Below, piece by piece: positions 8,862 to 16,226 of a stretch of 64,000 nt of DNA; within the stretch, counting starts at the first letter, position 1, and the number at the start of each line of letters is the position of its first letter. The DNA comes from an uncultured bacterium (GTDB lineage: Bacteria > Verrucomicrobiota > Verrucomicrobiia > CAIQCK01): contig CAIQCK010000016.1 in assembly GCA_903870275.1 (NCBI GenBank), positions 20,756-84,755 on the forward strand, in the 5' to 3' direction. A model generated the notes under the pieces. It was not told the origin of the DNA, did no database searches, and saw nothing but the letters and a program-made list of their open reading frames with translations. A program made the position numbers and the translations under genes.

Positions 8862-9625
8862 GACACGATGCGGACGGTCCAGAAATCGCTCGCGAGGTTG
8901 GCGTTGCCAACGTAGGCGAGCGGGATGGTGAAGTAGCCTTGCTGCCCCCAGCCCGCGCCCCAGGAATTGCGGACGATCAGCCGCTGGCTCGGCATGTCAT
9001 AGCCCACGCCAAGCACGGCGTGGCCGCCGAGCGATTGCTCGCCAGGCCGGGGCAGGTTCACCACGCCCGTCTTCGCGACCTGCGCGGACTCGAACGACTC
9101 ATAGACGGTGAAGCCGAACACAAACGGAAACCCGGCGGCGAGGCACGCCGTCATTTGAGACGGGACCTGGGCGACGCGCTGGTAAAGCACGGCCTTGTGC
9201 TTGACGGCGTCGGCGTAGCATTGCGGCGTCGGTTTCACGGCGAACTTCGCCGGGTTGTAAGGCCACTCGGTTTCCGGGCAATCGCCCTGCGTTCCGACGC
9301 TCTTGACGCCATCACGGATCTGCGCGCCGGCGTCGCTGTTGATCGTCCCCTCCATCGCCCGTTCATTATAATAGATGAAGAGCCTCGACGGCTTGAAGTC
9401 GGGCAGCTTTTGCCGCAACCGGTCGAACTCCAGCGCGGCGGCGATGGCGTTGGCCGTGCACGAGCCGAGATCGCCCTGGTCGTACACCGCCGGCATGTCC
9501 GGCCCGCGCAAGTCCACATGCGGCGGCAGGCCGAGCGCGGGGCGCGCCAGCAGGAAATAATGGTCCCGATGATCGGGCAGATCGGGATGCCAGCCGTAAC
9601 GACGGTTGAGAATGGATGGTTTCAT
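8858..9625 (-). CDS. Papain-like (C1) cysteine peptidase
   Basis: The 255-residue protein has the papain-family active site: Gln and Cys in YDQGDLGSCTANA, His in GGHAVLGVGYD and Asn in VRNSWGAGWG. The N-terminus (RRYGWHPDLPDHRDHYFLL) resembles that of stand-alone bacterial C1 peptidases. It has no signal peptide. It sits in the phage's lysis-type block, after the lipoprotein and small membrane protein and coupled to the latter by ATGA, so it could cleave host envelope peptides or take part in virion maturation. Peptidases of this class are not usual in Mu-like phages. Confidence 0.85.
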   Translation of the reverse strand: MKPSILNRRYGWHPDLPDHRDHYFLLARPALGLPPHVDLRGPDMPAVYDQGDLGSCTANAIAAALEFDRLRQKLPDFKPSRLFIYYNERAMEGTINSDAGAQIRDGVKSVGTQGDCPETEWPYNPAKFAVKPTPQCYADAVKHKAVLYQRVAQVPSQMTACLAAGFPFVFGFTVYESFESAQVAKTGVVNLPRPGEQSLGGHAVLGVGYDMPSQRLIVRNSWGAGWGQQGYFTIPLAYVGNANLASDFWTVRIVS

Positions 9626-9822
9626 AAGAGTGAGAGGATGGATGCGGTCGCGACGGTAGCCGCGACAAACAGGACCACGCGCGCGGTGCGGATGAATTGC
9701 TGCTGGCGCACACGGCGGACCATCCGCGAGAACTCGGGGTCAATCGCGCCGAGGTTCCGCGACGCCCCGGCGCGGCGGCAAAACTCGGAAAACGAAAGTG
9801 GGTTGGGACGAAAGATTCTCAT
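9622..9822 (-). CDS. Small single-span membrane protein, possible holin
   Basis: This 66-residue protein has a charged N-terminal half and one hydrophobic segment near the C-terminus (ARVVLFVAATVATASILSLL). ATGA overlaps join it to the lipoprotein gene before it and the peptidase gene after it. Size, single membrane segment and position would fit a holin or lysis-accessory protein, but no family is recognised and the role is inferred. Confidence 0.6.
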   Translation of the reverse strand: MRIFRPNPLSFSEFCRRAGASRNLGAIDPEFSRMVRRVRQQQFIRTARVVLFVAATVATASILSLL

Positions 9823-10616
9823 GGCCTGGCTCCGGCCGGCTTCGGCGCCATCGCCATCTTGAGTTTCGTTTCGAGCGCGGTTTTCTCACCGGCAAGCTGT
9901 TGGAGCTGCGCGGCCACGTTCAACGGCGTGTGGTGGAAGAGTTGCCACGCGCCGTAGCCGAGCGCGGCGAGCGCGGCCAATCCGAGCGCGATCTCCGCGC
10001 CGAGCACGATCTTCGAGAGCATCACGGCAATCGCCAGCGCCGCTGCTCCCATGCAGCCGCAGATCGGCGCAAGCTTGAAGCCGATCGGGAATCCACCCCA
10101 GATCGCCGCGGCGACCAGGCCGACAGCGGCAATGAGCAACAGCGAACCGAGCGCGCCGATGCGCAGTTTTGCCTGGCGGAGCACCTCGTTTTTCAGATGG
10201 TCGTTTTCGGTCGCCAGCTTCTTGTTCGCGGCATCCCGCTCTGCGATCTGCGACTGATACGCCGTGGCCTGCGCGTCGTGGGCTGATGCCGTGTTTTTGA
10301 TTTGCGCCTCCAACTCCGCCACGTGCGCCGTTGCGGCGTCCAGATGGGCGAGCGTTTCGCTGAGTTGCGCGTCGGCCTTGTCCAGCATCGGCACCGCCGC
10401 GGGGCCGCGGTCGGCCTTCGCTTCCACCTTGCCGGCGCGGACGTTTTGCTGCGCGCCGGCCGCGTCGGTGCGCGCGTCGCCAATATCGGACGCCGTCGCC
10501 CCGGTGGACGGCGGCGGAGGCATGGGCGGAATGTTCGATGGCTTGTGCGGCGCGCAACCGGCGAAGAGCGCGAAGATCAACGCCAGCGCCCGCGCCCGCG
10601 ATAAAAACGAGTTCAT
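9819..10616 (-). CDS. Lipoprotein with coiled coil and membrane segments
   Basis: The 265-residue protein begins with a lipoprotein signal (ALALIFALFAGC, lipobox FAGC) and a Pro-rich stretch. A long Ala/Glu-rich coiled coil follows (ADAQLSETLAHLDAATAHVA), then two or three hydrophobic segments near residues 150-215 (SLLLIAAVGLVAAAIWGG and the region after it) and a helical tail. A lipid anchor combined with coiled coil and membrane spans would suit a spanin-like or envelope-disrupting role in lysis, judged from context only. It opens the coupled lysis-type trio that ends with the papain-like peptidase. Confidence 0.65.
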   Translation of the reverse strand: MNSFLSRARALALIFALFAGCAPHKPSNIPPMPPPPSTGATASDIGDARTDAAGAQQNVRAGKVEAKADRGPAAVPMLDKADAQLSETLAHLDAATAHVAELEAQIKNTASAHDAQATAYQSQIAERDAANKKLATENDHLKNEVLRQAKLRIGALGSLLLIAAVGLVAAAIWGGFPIGFKLAPICGCMGAAALAIAVMLSKIVLGAEIALGLAALAALGYGAWQLFHHTPLNVAAQLQQLAGEKTALETKLKMAMAPKPAGARP

Positions 10617-10632
10617 AATTCCTTTCTTCTAT

Positions 10633-10660
10633 CCACTGCCCACTGTTCACCGTTCACTGG
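10633..10660. repeat. Heptanucleotide repeat, CCACTGC word family
   Basis: Four 7-base units, CCACTGC, CCACTGT, TCACCGT and TCACTGG, fill the gap between two leftward phage genes. The family recurs at 11383, 22430, 23224 and 23840. Confidence 0.7.
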
Positions 10661-10664
10661 CTTC

Positions 10665-10934
10665 CTATCCGTTCGCCCGCCAGTGCTGCACGCCGTCGCT
10701 CGTTGCCTTCCACGACGGGATGACATCCAGCGTGTCCCGCACTTCCGTGATAAAACCCTTCCCTTTGAGAAATTCGAGTGCGTCCATGATCTCGATCGCT
10801 TTGTAATCGCCATACTCGCGCCGCATCATCGAGCGGATCGCGTCCACAGAAAACGCGGCCGTGGGGCGGACGGCGAGGAATCCGAGCACGGCATGGTTGC
10901 AGTCCTGCCAGCGTTCGTTATCGATCTCAGCCAC
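10665..10934 (-). CDS. Small winged-helix-like protein, Mu gp26-type position
   Basis: This 89-residue protein (NHAVLGFLAVRPTAAFSVDA, then IMDALEFLKGKGFITEVRD) has the helix-helix-strand pattern of a winged-helix domain and the GxGFI turn typical of its wing. In Mu a small winged-helix protein, gp26, sits just before the terminase genes beside gp25, and the neighbour here matches gp25 in layout. Its start overlaps the end of that neighbour by eight bases. A role in packaging or transcription is not shown. Confidence 0.6.
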   Translation of the reverse strand: MAEIDNERWQDCNHAVLGFLAVRPTAAFSVDAIRSMMRREYGDYKAIEIMDALEFLKGKGFITEVRDTLDVIPSWKATSDGVQHWRANG

Positions 10935-11451
10935 GGTGCGCCTCCTTGTCTTTTTCTCCGAGGATGGAGCGAAGTTCGGTCATGACATCGGAGCGGCCTT
11001 CGAGACGGCCGAGCGCGCGCTGGAGATCGCTCGTGATGGAGGAGACGGTTTTTTCGTTCGCGCGGATGGCCGCCCAAACGTCTGCCATGTTCCGCTTCCG
11101 ATCTTCCTGGATGTCGGACACCGACTTGGCCAGCGCGCCAATCTTGTCCAGGCAGCTCGCCTCGGCCCTCGCCACGTCTGCCGCGCACCGCGTGCCACAA
11201 ATCCGAAACGCCTCGGCGCCGGCGTATTTCTCATCGTTCGGCGGCGTCGGCTTGAGGTCCTTCCAGATTTGAATGACCAGGGAGAGCGCGAAGAGGAATG
11301 CGAGCAGGCCGGCAACGGTGATGGCCGCGTCGGAGGTGAAGGTCGGCACGACATCCGCCGCGGCCAGCAAAGACTGAAAACTGTCCACTGACCACTGGCC
11401 ACTGCCGGCTGTCCACTGTCCACTGCCCACTGACAACTGGATCGGTAACAT
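10927..11451 (-). CDS. Membrane-anchored coiled-coil protein, Mu gp25-like layout
   Basis: The 174-residue product has one membrane segment near residues 42-62 (AAITVAGLLAFLFALSLVIQ) and a long cytoplasmic helical region (CLDKIGALAKSVSDIQEDRK). This is the layout of the Mu gp25/DUF2730 proteins found before the terminase genes. Residues about 6-26, including GSGQWTAGSGQWSVDS, are translated heptad repeats, so the original start was probably further inside and the repeat has supplied a new N-terminus. Confidence 0.6.
   Translation of the reverse strand: MLPIQLSVGSGQWTAGSGQWSVDSFQSLLAAADVVPTFTSDAAITVAGLLAFLFALSLVIQIWKDLKPTPPNDEKYAGAEAFRICGTRCAADVARAEASCLDKIGALAKSVSDIQEDRKRNMADVWAAIRANEKTVSSITSDLQRALGRLEGRSDVMTELRSILGEKDKEAHRG
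11383..11438. repeat. Heptanucleotide repeat, eight units, in coding sequence
   Basis: Eight units of the GTCCACT family (GTCCACT, GACCACT, GGCCACT, GCCGGCT, GTCCACT, GTCCACT, GCCCACT, GACAACT) lie in tandem and encode the N-terminal GSGQW repeats of the gp25-like protein. Because the unit is not a multiple of three, each copy is read in a different frame. Confidence 0.8.
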
Positions 11452-11551
11452 GCCGCCAGCCTACGGACGGCAATGGCGCGGCGTCAGTTCGCTCTGTCCA
11501 GAGTGGCCGATCTGGCGGATGTTTTTTTGGAGGGGAGGAAAAGCAGACCGC

Positions 11552-12250
11552 TTACTGAAACCAACGCTCGCCTTTTTCGGTCCGGCCTTTTTCAACAACG
11601 CCAGCGACTTCGATGGTTTCTCCTACTATGGCCGTTGTCTCAAGATGCGGCAAAAAAATCCGTTCCCCGTTCACCTCGACATAAACGCCCGGCTTCAGTA
11701 ATTTCATCCCGACCAAATGGACTTTGACATCTTTCTGGATGATGCGACCTCGTAATATTCCCGGCGCGGCTGGGGACGGCGTTTGAGCGGTAGGAGCCTG
11801 CGCTGTCAGCGCGGGCGGCGGCGCTTTACTTCGCGCAATGGCTGGCGGCGGTGTCAGCATCCCCTCAACACTCGCTGATCCCTTCCACTGTTTGGAAAAA
11901 ATCCGCAAGCCGTTTTGAATGGAAATGGCCTCCATCGTCCCGTCTTCGGTAGCCCATCTTCCCCTGACCAGTTTCCAACGCCCAGCGCCGATCCGATTGG
12001 CTTCGAGCAGCGCCTTAACCTCATCGCGTTCGAGGCCATTATCGCCGCGCGTGTATTCTAGAAGATGTGCGCGTCCGACGATGAATCCGACCGTGATTTG
12101 CATACCATCCTTTTGATAGATGAAACGGTCGCCGCTTCCACTCACTGGCTTGCCATAGCGCGCTTCGACTTGGGCTACCGTGTCGAAAAGCGCCGCGCCA
12201 CAGTTCCCCGCGCCGAGCAGCGCGGCCAACAACAGAACCAACGTCCTCAT
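11552..12250 (-). CDS. Secreted protein of unknown function next to the repressor
   Basis: The 232-residue product starts with a signal peptide (MRTLVLLLAALLGAGNCGAA). The N-terminal domain (TVAQVEARYGKPVSGSG, then DGMQITVGFIVGRAHLLEYT) resembles small secreted domains of bacteria, and a Pro/Ala linker leads to a beta-rich C-terminal domain. The gene lies 11 bases after the repressor on the same strand, so it is probably expressed with the repressor in the lysogen. It is not part of the Mu core set, so it may be a lysogenic-conversion (moron) gene. No function can be assigned. Confidence 0.65.
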   Translation of the reverse strand: MRTLVLLLAALLGAGNCGAALFDTVAQVEARYGKPVSGSGDRFIYQKDGMQITVGFIVGRAHLLEYTRGDNGLERDEVKALLEANRIGAGRWKLVRGRWATEDGTMEAISIQNGLRIFSKQWKGSASVEGMLTPPPAIARSKAPPPALTAQAPTAQTPSPAAPGILRGRIIQKDVKVHLVGMKLLKPGVYVEVNGERIFLPHLETTAIVGETIEVAGVVEKGRTEKGERWFQ

Positions 12251-12261
12251 GATCTTACCTC

Positions 12262-12930
12262 CTACATCTTCCGAAACAGCCCGACTACCGGGTAGATGAA
12301 ACTGAAATCGCTCCGTTCAAATTCCAAGGGTGGATATTCGGTGTTCAGGCTCACCAGCCGCACTTTAGTCGCCCGCTCGCCATGGAGAAAGTATTTTTTC
12401 AGGTAAACTCCGTGATCTTTCCGGGTTCGTGCGATCACAATGTTGCCACTCCGCGCCTCTTTGTTGGGCGATACCGTCACATAATCGCCCTCACTGATCT
12501 TCGGCTCCATCGAGTCGCCCTCAACGATCAGGCCGAAAGCATTTTCATCGAGGGACTGCGTCGGGACCCTCTCGTCGAGAAAGGTCTCCATGTCGGTGTA
12601 ATCCTTCGCGGCCCCAGCGGTAGCCCACGAAACGACCTTAACCCACCGCATGTTCGGCGGCGGCGATTCCTCGCGGACATTACTGCCAATGACCGGGGCT
12701 TTCGAGCCTGCGCCGGTGCGAAGCCAATCGGGCGAGCATTTCACAAGTGAAGCTAGAGCGTGTAGTAATCTCTTTTGAGGGATGGTGTCGTGCATCCAGC
12801 CTGAAACAGCGGCTTGCGAAACTGTCAGTTTTGCGGCCAATTCTTGCTGATTTTTAATTCCTGCCGCCGCCATTGCGGATTTCAGTCGTGAACCGAATCC
12901 TTCGCAAGTGAAGATTTTTGTTGACGACAT
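12262..12930 (-). CDS. CI/LexA-type phage repressor (HTH plus S24 peptidase)
   Basis: The 222-residue protein has an N-terminal helix-turn-helix (NQQELAAKLTVSQAAVSGWM) and a C-terminal S24 autopeptidase domain with nucleophile Ser in GDSMEPKISEGDYV and base Lys in GVYLKKYF. A candidate Ala-Gly self-cleavage site lies in SWATAGAAKD. This predicts a repressor that maintains lysogeny and is cleaved on the RecA/SOS signal. The start at 12930 begins MSSTKIFTCEGFG; an upstream start at 13023 would overlap the divergent Ner-like gene. The canonical Mu repressor has no S24 domain, so this switch is more like lambda. Confidence 0.92.
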   Translation of the reverse strand: MSSTKIFTCEGFGSRLKSAMAAAGIKNQQELAAKLTVSQAAVSGWMHDTIPQKRLLHALASLVKCSPDWLRTGAGSKAPVIGSNVREESPPPNMRWVKVVSWATAGAAKDYTDMETFLDERVPTQSLDENAFGLIVEGDSMEPKISEGDYVTVSPNKEARSGNIVIARTRKDHGVYLKKYFLHGERATKVRLVSLNTEYPPLEFERSDFSFIYPVVGLFRKM

Positions 12931-12979
12931 ATTCACATCTGATATTCTCCGACCGTCAAACGTCTTTACCGCGTGCCTT
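12931..12979. promoter_or_regulatory. Divergent repressor/Ner operator-promoter region
   Basis: The 49 bases between the two divergent start codons must hold both promoters and the operators. TTGACG on the minus strand (12954-12959) is a possible -35 box for the repressor. No clear operator palindrome is visible by eye. Confidence 0.55.
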
Positions 12980-13204
12980 ATGAACCGAACGGCAAAACAG
13001 GTCAAGAGCAAAAACGAGGTCACCTTCCGCGATCAGTTCGTGGCAATGCTTCTGATGGCGGGGAAGACCTGTGAGACATGGGCCGCGTCAAACCATTTTC
13101 ATCCGTCGTTGGTGAGTCTGGCCATCAACGGACGGCAATCCAACCGGCCAGTCATCCGCCGCATCCGCGACGCTGCGGAGCGGTTCGTTAAAGGAGAATT
13201 ATGA
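12980..13204 (+). CDS. Ner/Cro-like DNA-binding protein
   Basis: The 74-residue protein contains a helix-turn-helix in its second half (WAASNHFHPSLVSLAINGRQ). It is the first rightward gene opposite the repressor, the place of ner in Mu, and would turn down early or repressor transcription. I chose the ATG at 12980 rather than 12908 because the latter would overlap the repressor start. It is coupled by ATGA to the next gene. Confidence 0.75.
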   Translation: MNRTAKQVKSKNEVTFRDQFVAMLLMAGKTCETWAASNHFHPSLVSLAINGRQSNRPVIRRIRDAAERFVKGEL

Positions 13205-13620
13205 AAGCTACCACATCGAAACGCAAAAATTCCAAAAAGCAGTTTACCTGGCAGGATTTGATGCGCCGTCAAGGAACCGATCCGGCCAGGGCTAACAACC
13301 GAATCCCCATGTCGCTGGGAGATTTTTTAAGGTTGCGGGCGCTCGTTACGGAGATCATCGGCGTGGCGGACTCGTCAGAATACAACCCCTACGCGATGAG
13401 GCTCGCGGCCGACATTCGGTCCTATGGTTTCGCCGTCGAGACGGCCAGACAACGAGACGCATCCGGCAATTGCTCCGCCGCAGCTTGTCCTCTTTTGAAA
13501 CTCACAATAGACGACTTTAACCTTGGGGTTGGCGGGATGCGCAAGAATGCCGGCGGCGCACCGGCTACGCGAAGTTCCCAACCCGCCAACCTCCATTTTT
13601 CAAGGAAGGAAAACCGATGA
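13201..13620 (+). CDS. Hypothetical early phage protein
   Basis: The 139-residue product has a basic N-terminus and no family I recognise. It overlaps the Ner-like stop by ATGA, with AAAGGAG upstream, and opens with ATGAAAGCTACCAC, similar to the starts of the next three genes. Its end (KENR-stop) is read through the AAGGAAGGAAAACCGATGA header of the next gene, giving another ATGA overlap. Confidence 0.55.
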   Translation: MKATTSKRKNSKKQFTWQDLMRRQGTDPARANNRIPMSLGDFLRLRALVTEIIGVADSSEYNPYAMRLAADIRSYGFAVETARQRDASGNCSAAACPLLKLTIDDFNLGVGGMRKNAGGAPATRSSQPANLHFSRKENR

Positions 13621-14114
13621 ACGCTACCACTACCACTCACGATCAGGAACCCAATGAGGCCACGGCGGATCGCCGTCAAACGGCCAAATCCACCGCGCCC
13701 GGCGGACCACGCCGCGAGCCAGCGAGGCCGCATATTCTGCAGTTTCCCGGTAACTGCCCCCCGGCGAGATCTGCTCTGCTGCGTTTAGAAATGCGGCTGC
13801 AAGACGAGCTTGATGATACACAGCAAGCGATAGCCGACGCCGAAGAATCGGATTCGCCCAGTCCTTTCGCTTGGCCCGCTTGGCGGCTGTGCTGGATACG
13901 AACCAAGATACGGCTGTTTGGTTTTCGGCCGCCCAAGCCTCCCAGCCCGCTTCGCCCATCGTCAACAGATCGGCTCGCAGAGCGTCTGCATCTTCGCTGG
14001 GCAAGGTTGATTGGAACTCTTCTGCGATGGCCGCCGCCCATTGAGTGTAATTCCCAAGGCTCATGCGCGCAGACTACCACCGGCCTCGGCGCTGACAAGG
14101 AGGAAAACCGATGA
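13617..14114 (+). CDS. Hypothetical protein of header cassette 1 (rightward frame)
   Basis: A 165-codon frame starts behind the header GGAAGGAAAACCGATG and ends in DKEENR, coupled by ATGA to the next gene. The composition is Pro/Arg/Ser-rich, like an antisense shadow. The minus-strand frame covering 13630-14064 looks more protein-like. The ribosome-binding site and coupling favour translation of this strand. I do not recognise a family. Confidence 0.45.
   Translation: MNATTTTHDQEPNEATADRRQTAKSTAPGGPRREPARPHILQFPGNCPPARSALLRLEMRLQDELDDTQQAIADAEESDSPSPFAWPAWRLCWIRTKIRLFGFRPPKPPSPLRPSSTDRLAERLHLRWARLIGTLLRWPPPIECNSQGSCAQTTTGLGADKEENR
13630..14064 (-). CDS. Antisense frame in cassette 1 with protein-like sequence
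   Basis: The 144-codon leftward frame begins MSLGNYTQWAAAIAEEFQ and includes YRETAEYAASLARGV. That motif is closely matched by YRETAEYWAADLAREV on the opposite strand in cassette 3 (14821-14868). The frame ends at a TAG formed by the reverse of the GCTAC in the header. No ribosome-binding site precedes its ATG. It may be an inverted relative of the cassette 3 gene that is no longer expressed, or a real convergent gene. Confidence 0.4.
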   Translation of the reverse strand: MSLGNYTQWAAAIAEEFQSTLPSEDADALRADLLTMGEAGWEAWAAENQTAVSWFVSSTAAKRAKRKDWANPILRRRLSLAVYHQARLAAAFLNAAEQISPGGSYRETAEYAASLARGVVRRARWIWPFDGDPPWPHWVPDREW

Positions 14115-14530
14115 ACGCTACTCCCACAATTCCGGCCGGAGGCGGCGGGCTTCGCCGAGAAAATCCATCATGGCGGAGGCGAGATGGGCGAACTCTGTCA
14201 GAGACACTGGAGGCGGCGCAGTCGGCCGGGCTTTGCCTGCCAGCGCCATTTCGTAAAGTGTTGACGCCAGCCGCAGAAACGATTGCGAGCCTGCTGGGTC
14301 GTCTCGCACGAGCGTTCGCACCGCGTCCAGGGACGCGCATCGGATCAGCCGTTCGGCAAATTCCAACGCAAGGGCTGGTCTGGCTGTCGTTGCACTTGGC
14401 CTGGTTTGTGCGGCCTCGATTTCAATGGCCAGCAGACGGCCAATCGGCCGCCGAAGTGCTTCAGCGGGCGCAGTCATTGGACGCCGATTCTATCCGCGCC
14501 CTGCTCGCTGACAAGGATGAAAACCGATGA
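14111..14530 (+). CDS. Hypothetical protein of header cassette 2 (rightward frame)
   Basis: The 139-codon frame starts behind AAGGAGGAAAACCGATG, the best ribosome-binding site of the three cassettes, and ends DKDENR with an ATGA overlap to the third. The sequence has no recognised domain. The antisense frame 14118-14477 again looks more like a folded protein. Confidence 0.45.
   Translation: MNATPTIPAGGGGLRRENPSWRRRDGRTLSETLEAAQSAGLCLPAPFRKVLTPAAETIASLLGRLARAFAPRPGTRIGSAVRQIPTQGLVWLSLHLAWFVRPRFQWPADGQSAAEVLQRAQSLDADSIRALLADKDENR
14118..14477 (-). CDS. Antisense frame in cassette 2 with protein-like sequence
   Basis: The 119-codon leftward frame (segments ALEFAERLIRCASLDAVRTL and LTEFAHLASAMMDFLGEARR) reads like an all-helical protein. 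Like the cassette 1 antisense frame it ends at a TAG made by the reversed header and has no clear ribosome-binding site. It is listed because two consecutive cassettes share this arrangement. Confidence 0.35.
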   Translation of the reverse strand: MTAPAEALRRPIGRLLAIEIEAAQTRPSATTARPALALEFAERLIRCASLDAVRTLVRDDPAGSQSFLRLASTLYEMALAGKARPTAPPPVSLTEFAHLASAMMDFLGEARRLRPELWE

Positions 14531-15102
14531 ACGCTACCACGCAACCAGAAGTCAGAAGCCCTCAGCCCGCCGCCAGTAACCGCCCGCCGATCCGAACCCT
14601 GCCTTTAACTTATTTCCCGAAAAACTTCGACGTGCGCGTCTTTGTGGCCGGGCTGTCGGAGACCTTCGCTCCGCTGCCGCCATCATCCAACTCCCCGCTG
14701 CCCGCTGCCGGAGGGGCGACTTCCAAGTCGCCCATTTCGGAATCCGGCGACTTGGAAGTCGCCGCTCCTTCAGCCTCCCGCACTACCCACTGCCCGCCGT
14801 CCACTGCCGATTCCGACCGCTATCGCGAGACGGCGGAGTATTGGGCGGCGGACCTGGCGCGCGAGGTAAGCAATCGCGTGGCGCAGCTCAGGGCCGTCTG
14901 CGGCGGCCATCGGATGCCGGCGGGGGCAATCAACCATCTCGACGCCGCGATTCATACGCTGCGCTCCGCCATCCAGCACGGAAACACGGCGGAAGCGGAA
15001 GTTCCACCGCCGGCGCCGGGCCTGCGACTCGAAAGAGGCAAGTGGGATTCAACAACGCCGCCGCCACCGCCGTCGCGAAGCTGCAAAGCTCGGAACGCTT
15101 AA
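14527..15102 (+). CDS. Hypothetical protein of header cassette 3
   Basis: The 191-residue product begins MNATTQPEVRSPQP, of which the PEVRSPQ part is encoded by CCAGAAG-type heptads. A Ser/Pro-rich region carrying the palindromic insert (SGDLEVAAPS) follows, then a helical domain with YRETAEYWAADLAREVSNRV and AGAINHLDAAIHTLRSAI. The helical domain looks genuine and may be the ancestral payload of these cassettes. Function unknown. Confidence 0.6.
   Translation: MNATTQPEVRSPQPAASNRPPIRTLPLTYFPKNFDVRVFVAGLSETFAPLPPSSNSPLPAAGGATSKSPISESGDLEVAAPSASRTTHCPPSTADSDRYRETAEYWAADLAREVSNRVAQLRAVCGGHRMPAGAINHLDAAIHTLRSAIQHGNTAEAEVPPPAPGLRLERGKWDSTTPPPPPSRSCKARNA
14716..14763. repeat. In-frame palindromic element, copy 1
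   Basis: GCGACTTCCAAGTCGC and its near mirror GGCGACTTGGAAGTCGCC lie 14 bases apart and can form one long or two short hairpins. The element is read in frame in the host gene. A second copy is at 24397-24457. Confidence 0.7.
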
Positions 15103-15141
15103 CCCCATCGTTAACCACCAACCAACAAGGAGCCGAAAAAG

Positions 15142-16002
15142 ATGAAACAAACACGAGACCCGGAGATGTTGAAAGTGCGTCCCTGCGTGGACGTGCTGCC
15201 GATGCTGGCCGACCACGATCCGCAGTTTTTGCAGTTGCTCGCCAGCGTCCGCGCTGAGGGCGTCCGAGATGAAATCACGATTGATCAGGAGGGCTTGGTC
15301 GTGGACGGTCGCCATCGCGTCAAGGCGGCCCGGCTTGAAAACCGGGACACCGTTCCGATCGTCCAGAAACATTTTGACAACGATCAGGAGGCATTAGCGT
15401 TTGCCGTCGCGCGCCTATTCGAGCGCCGGCACTACACCGATTCGGCGAGGGCTTACACCATCGCGAAGATGGAGGGGCCAACCCTTTTGAAGGCCGGAAA
15501 GGCCAAACGGCTCGCCAACCTGAAAATGGGCCAAATTCCCCAAGAATCCCCGATGGCCGGAAATCCGACCATCGGGGATGAAAAGGGTAGGGTTCGCGAG
15601 CGCATGGCGAGGGTGCACGGCTTCAGCCGGGATCGTTGGAATCAGGCGGTTTTCCTGCTCGGTCTCTTTGAAGACCATCCGCAATTCGTCATCGAGTTTG
15701 AGCCGCAGATTTTATCCGGCGAGAAAAACCTCGGCTGGGTCATCTGCGCAATCCAGGGCCGCGTGACACCAGAGAACAACAAGGGTCGGTCGGACTCGCG
15801 CGTCTCGGTTCACGACAGTCTGATGGACATCGTTGAGGCCGCCACGTTCCGATTCAAAAACTATTTTCCCAAACTGCGCAGCGCCAGCCAGCGGATGCAG
15901 ATTGCGGAAAAGGTCGCCGATGAGTTTGTCGAGGTGTGGCCGGAAGAAGTCTGCAAATCAGTCGAGAAAAAGTTGAAGGAGCGAAAGGCGGCGCGGCAAT
16001 GA
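15142..16002 (+). CDS. ParB-like nuclease-domain protein
   Basis: The 286-residue protein has a ParB/sulfiredoxin-like N-terminal domain: VRPCVDVLPMLADHDPQFLQ, then IDQEGLVVDGRHRVKAARLE, with the conserved DGRHR motif. Basic and helical regions follow. Such proteins occur in early regions of phages, sometimes as transcription or transposition accessories or nucleases. It lies upstream of transposase A and is coupled by ATGA to a small protein. The specific role is not known. Confidence 0.75.
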   Translation: MKQTRDPEMLKVRPCVDVLPMLADHDPQFLQLLASVRAEGVRDEITIDQEGLVVDGRHRVKAARLENRDTVPIVQKHFDNDQEALAFAVARLFERRHYTDSARAYTIAKMEGPTLLKAGKAKRLANLKMGQIPQESPMAGNPTIGDEKGRVRERMARVHGFSRDRWNQAVFLLGLFEDHPQFVIEFEPQILSGEKNLGWVICAIQGRVTPENNKGRSDSRVSVHDSLMDIVEAATFRFKNYFPKLRSASQRMQIAEKVADEFVEVWPEEVCKSVEKKLKERKAARQ

Positions 16003-16202
16003 GCCAAATTCCAGATGACGGCGATCGCGCACTGCGCGTTCGGAGATTTGAACTGAAGCCCACGGACATCATCGAAGTCCCGCGTCACGGCTGGCTGACC
16101 GTTCGTTGGATCAGGGTTTTCAGCCGCGGCGTGGACATCCGCTTTGTCGAGCGGACCGGAAAGCACAGCTACTCGCACGGTTTTGTTTGGAAGAAAATTT
16201 AA
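15999..16202 (+). CDS. Small hypothetical protein
   Basis: A 67-residue, beta-rich protein (PTDIIEVPRHGWLTVRWIRV) coupled to the ParB-like gene by ATGA, with AAGGAG about 20 bases upstream. It lies just before transposase A. Function unknown. Confidence 0.6.
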   Translation: MSQIPDDGDRALRVRRFELKPTDIIEVPRHGWLTVRWIRVFSRGVDIRFVERTGKHSYSHGFVWKKI

Positions 16203-16226
16203 CGACGTGCCCACCGAACGGCACTG

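Larger units (their letters stand above)
13605..14538 (+). repeat. Three-copy start header AAGGANGAAAACCGATGAACGCTAC
   Basis: Nearly identical stretches precede the starts at 13617, 14111 and 14527: a purine-rich ribosome-binding site, AAAACCG, then ATGAACGCTAC. In each the upstream frame ends in the same register (stop TGA inside ATGA). The DNA between headers is not similar, so the header appears to have been copied with different payloads behind it. Confidence 0.65.

Noticed and set aside
13630..14477. Interpretation of the header cassettes as a site-specific invertible switch
   Set aside because: No inverted repeats flanking the payloads and no invertase gene were seen; only direct copies of the header. 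It is kept as a hypothesis in the findings and not annotated as an inversion system.
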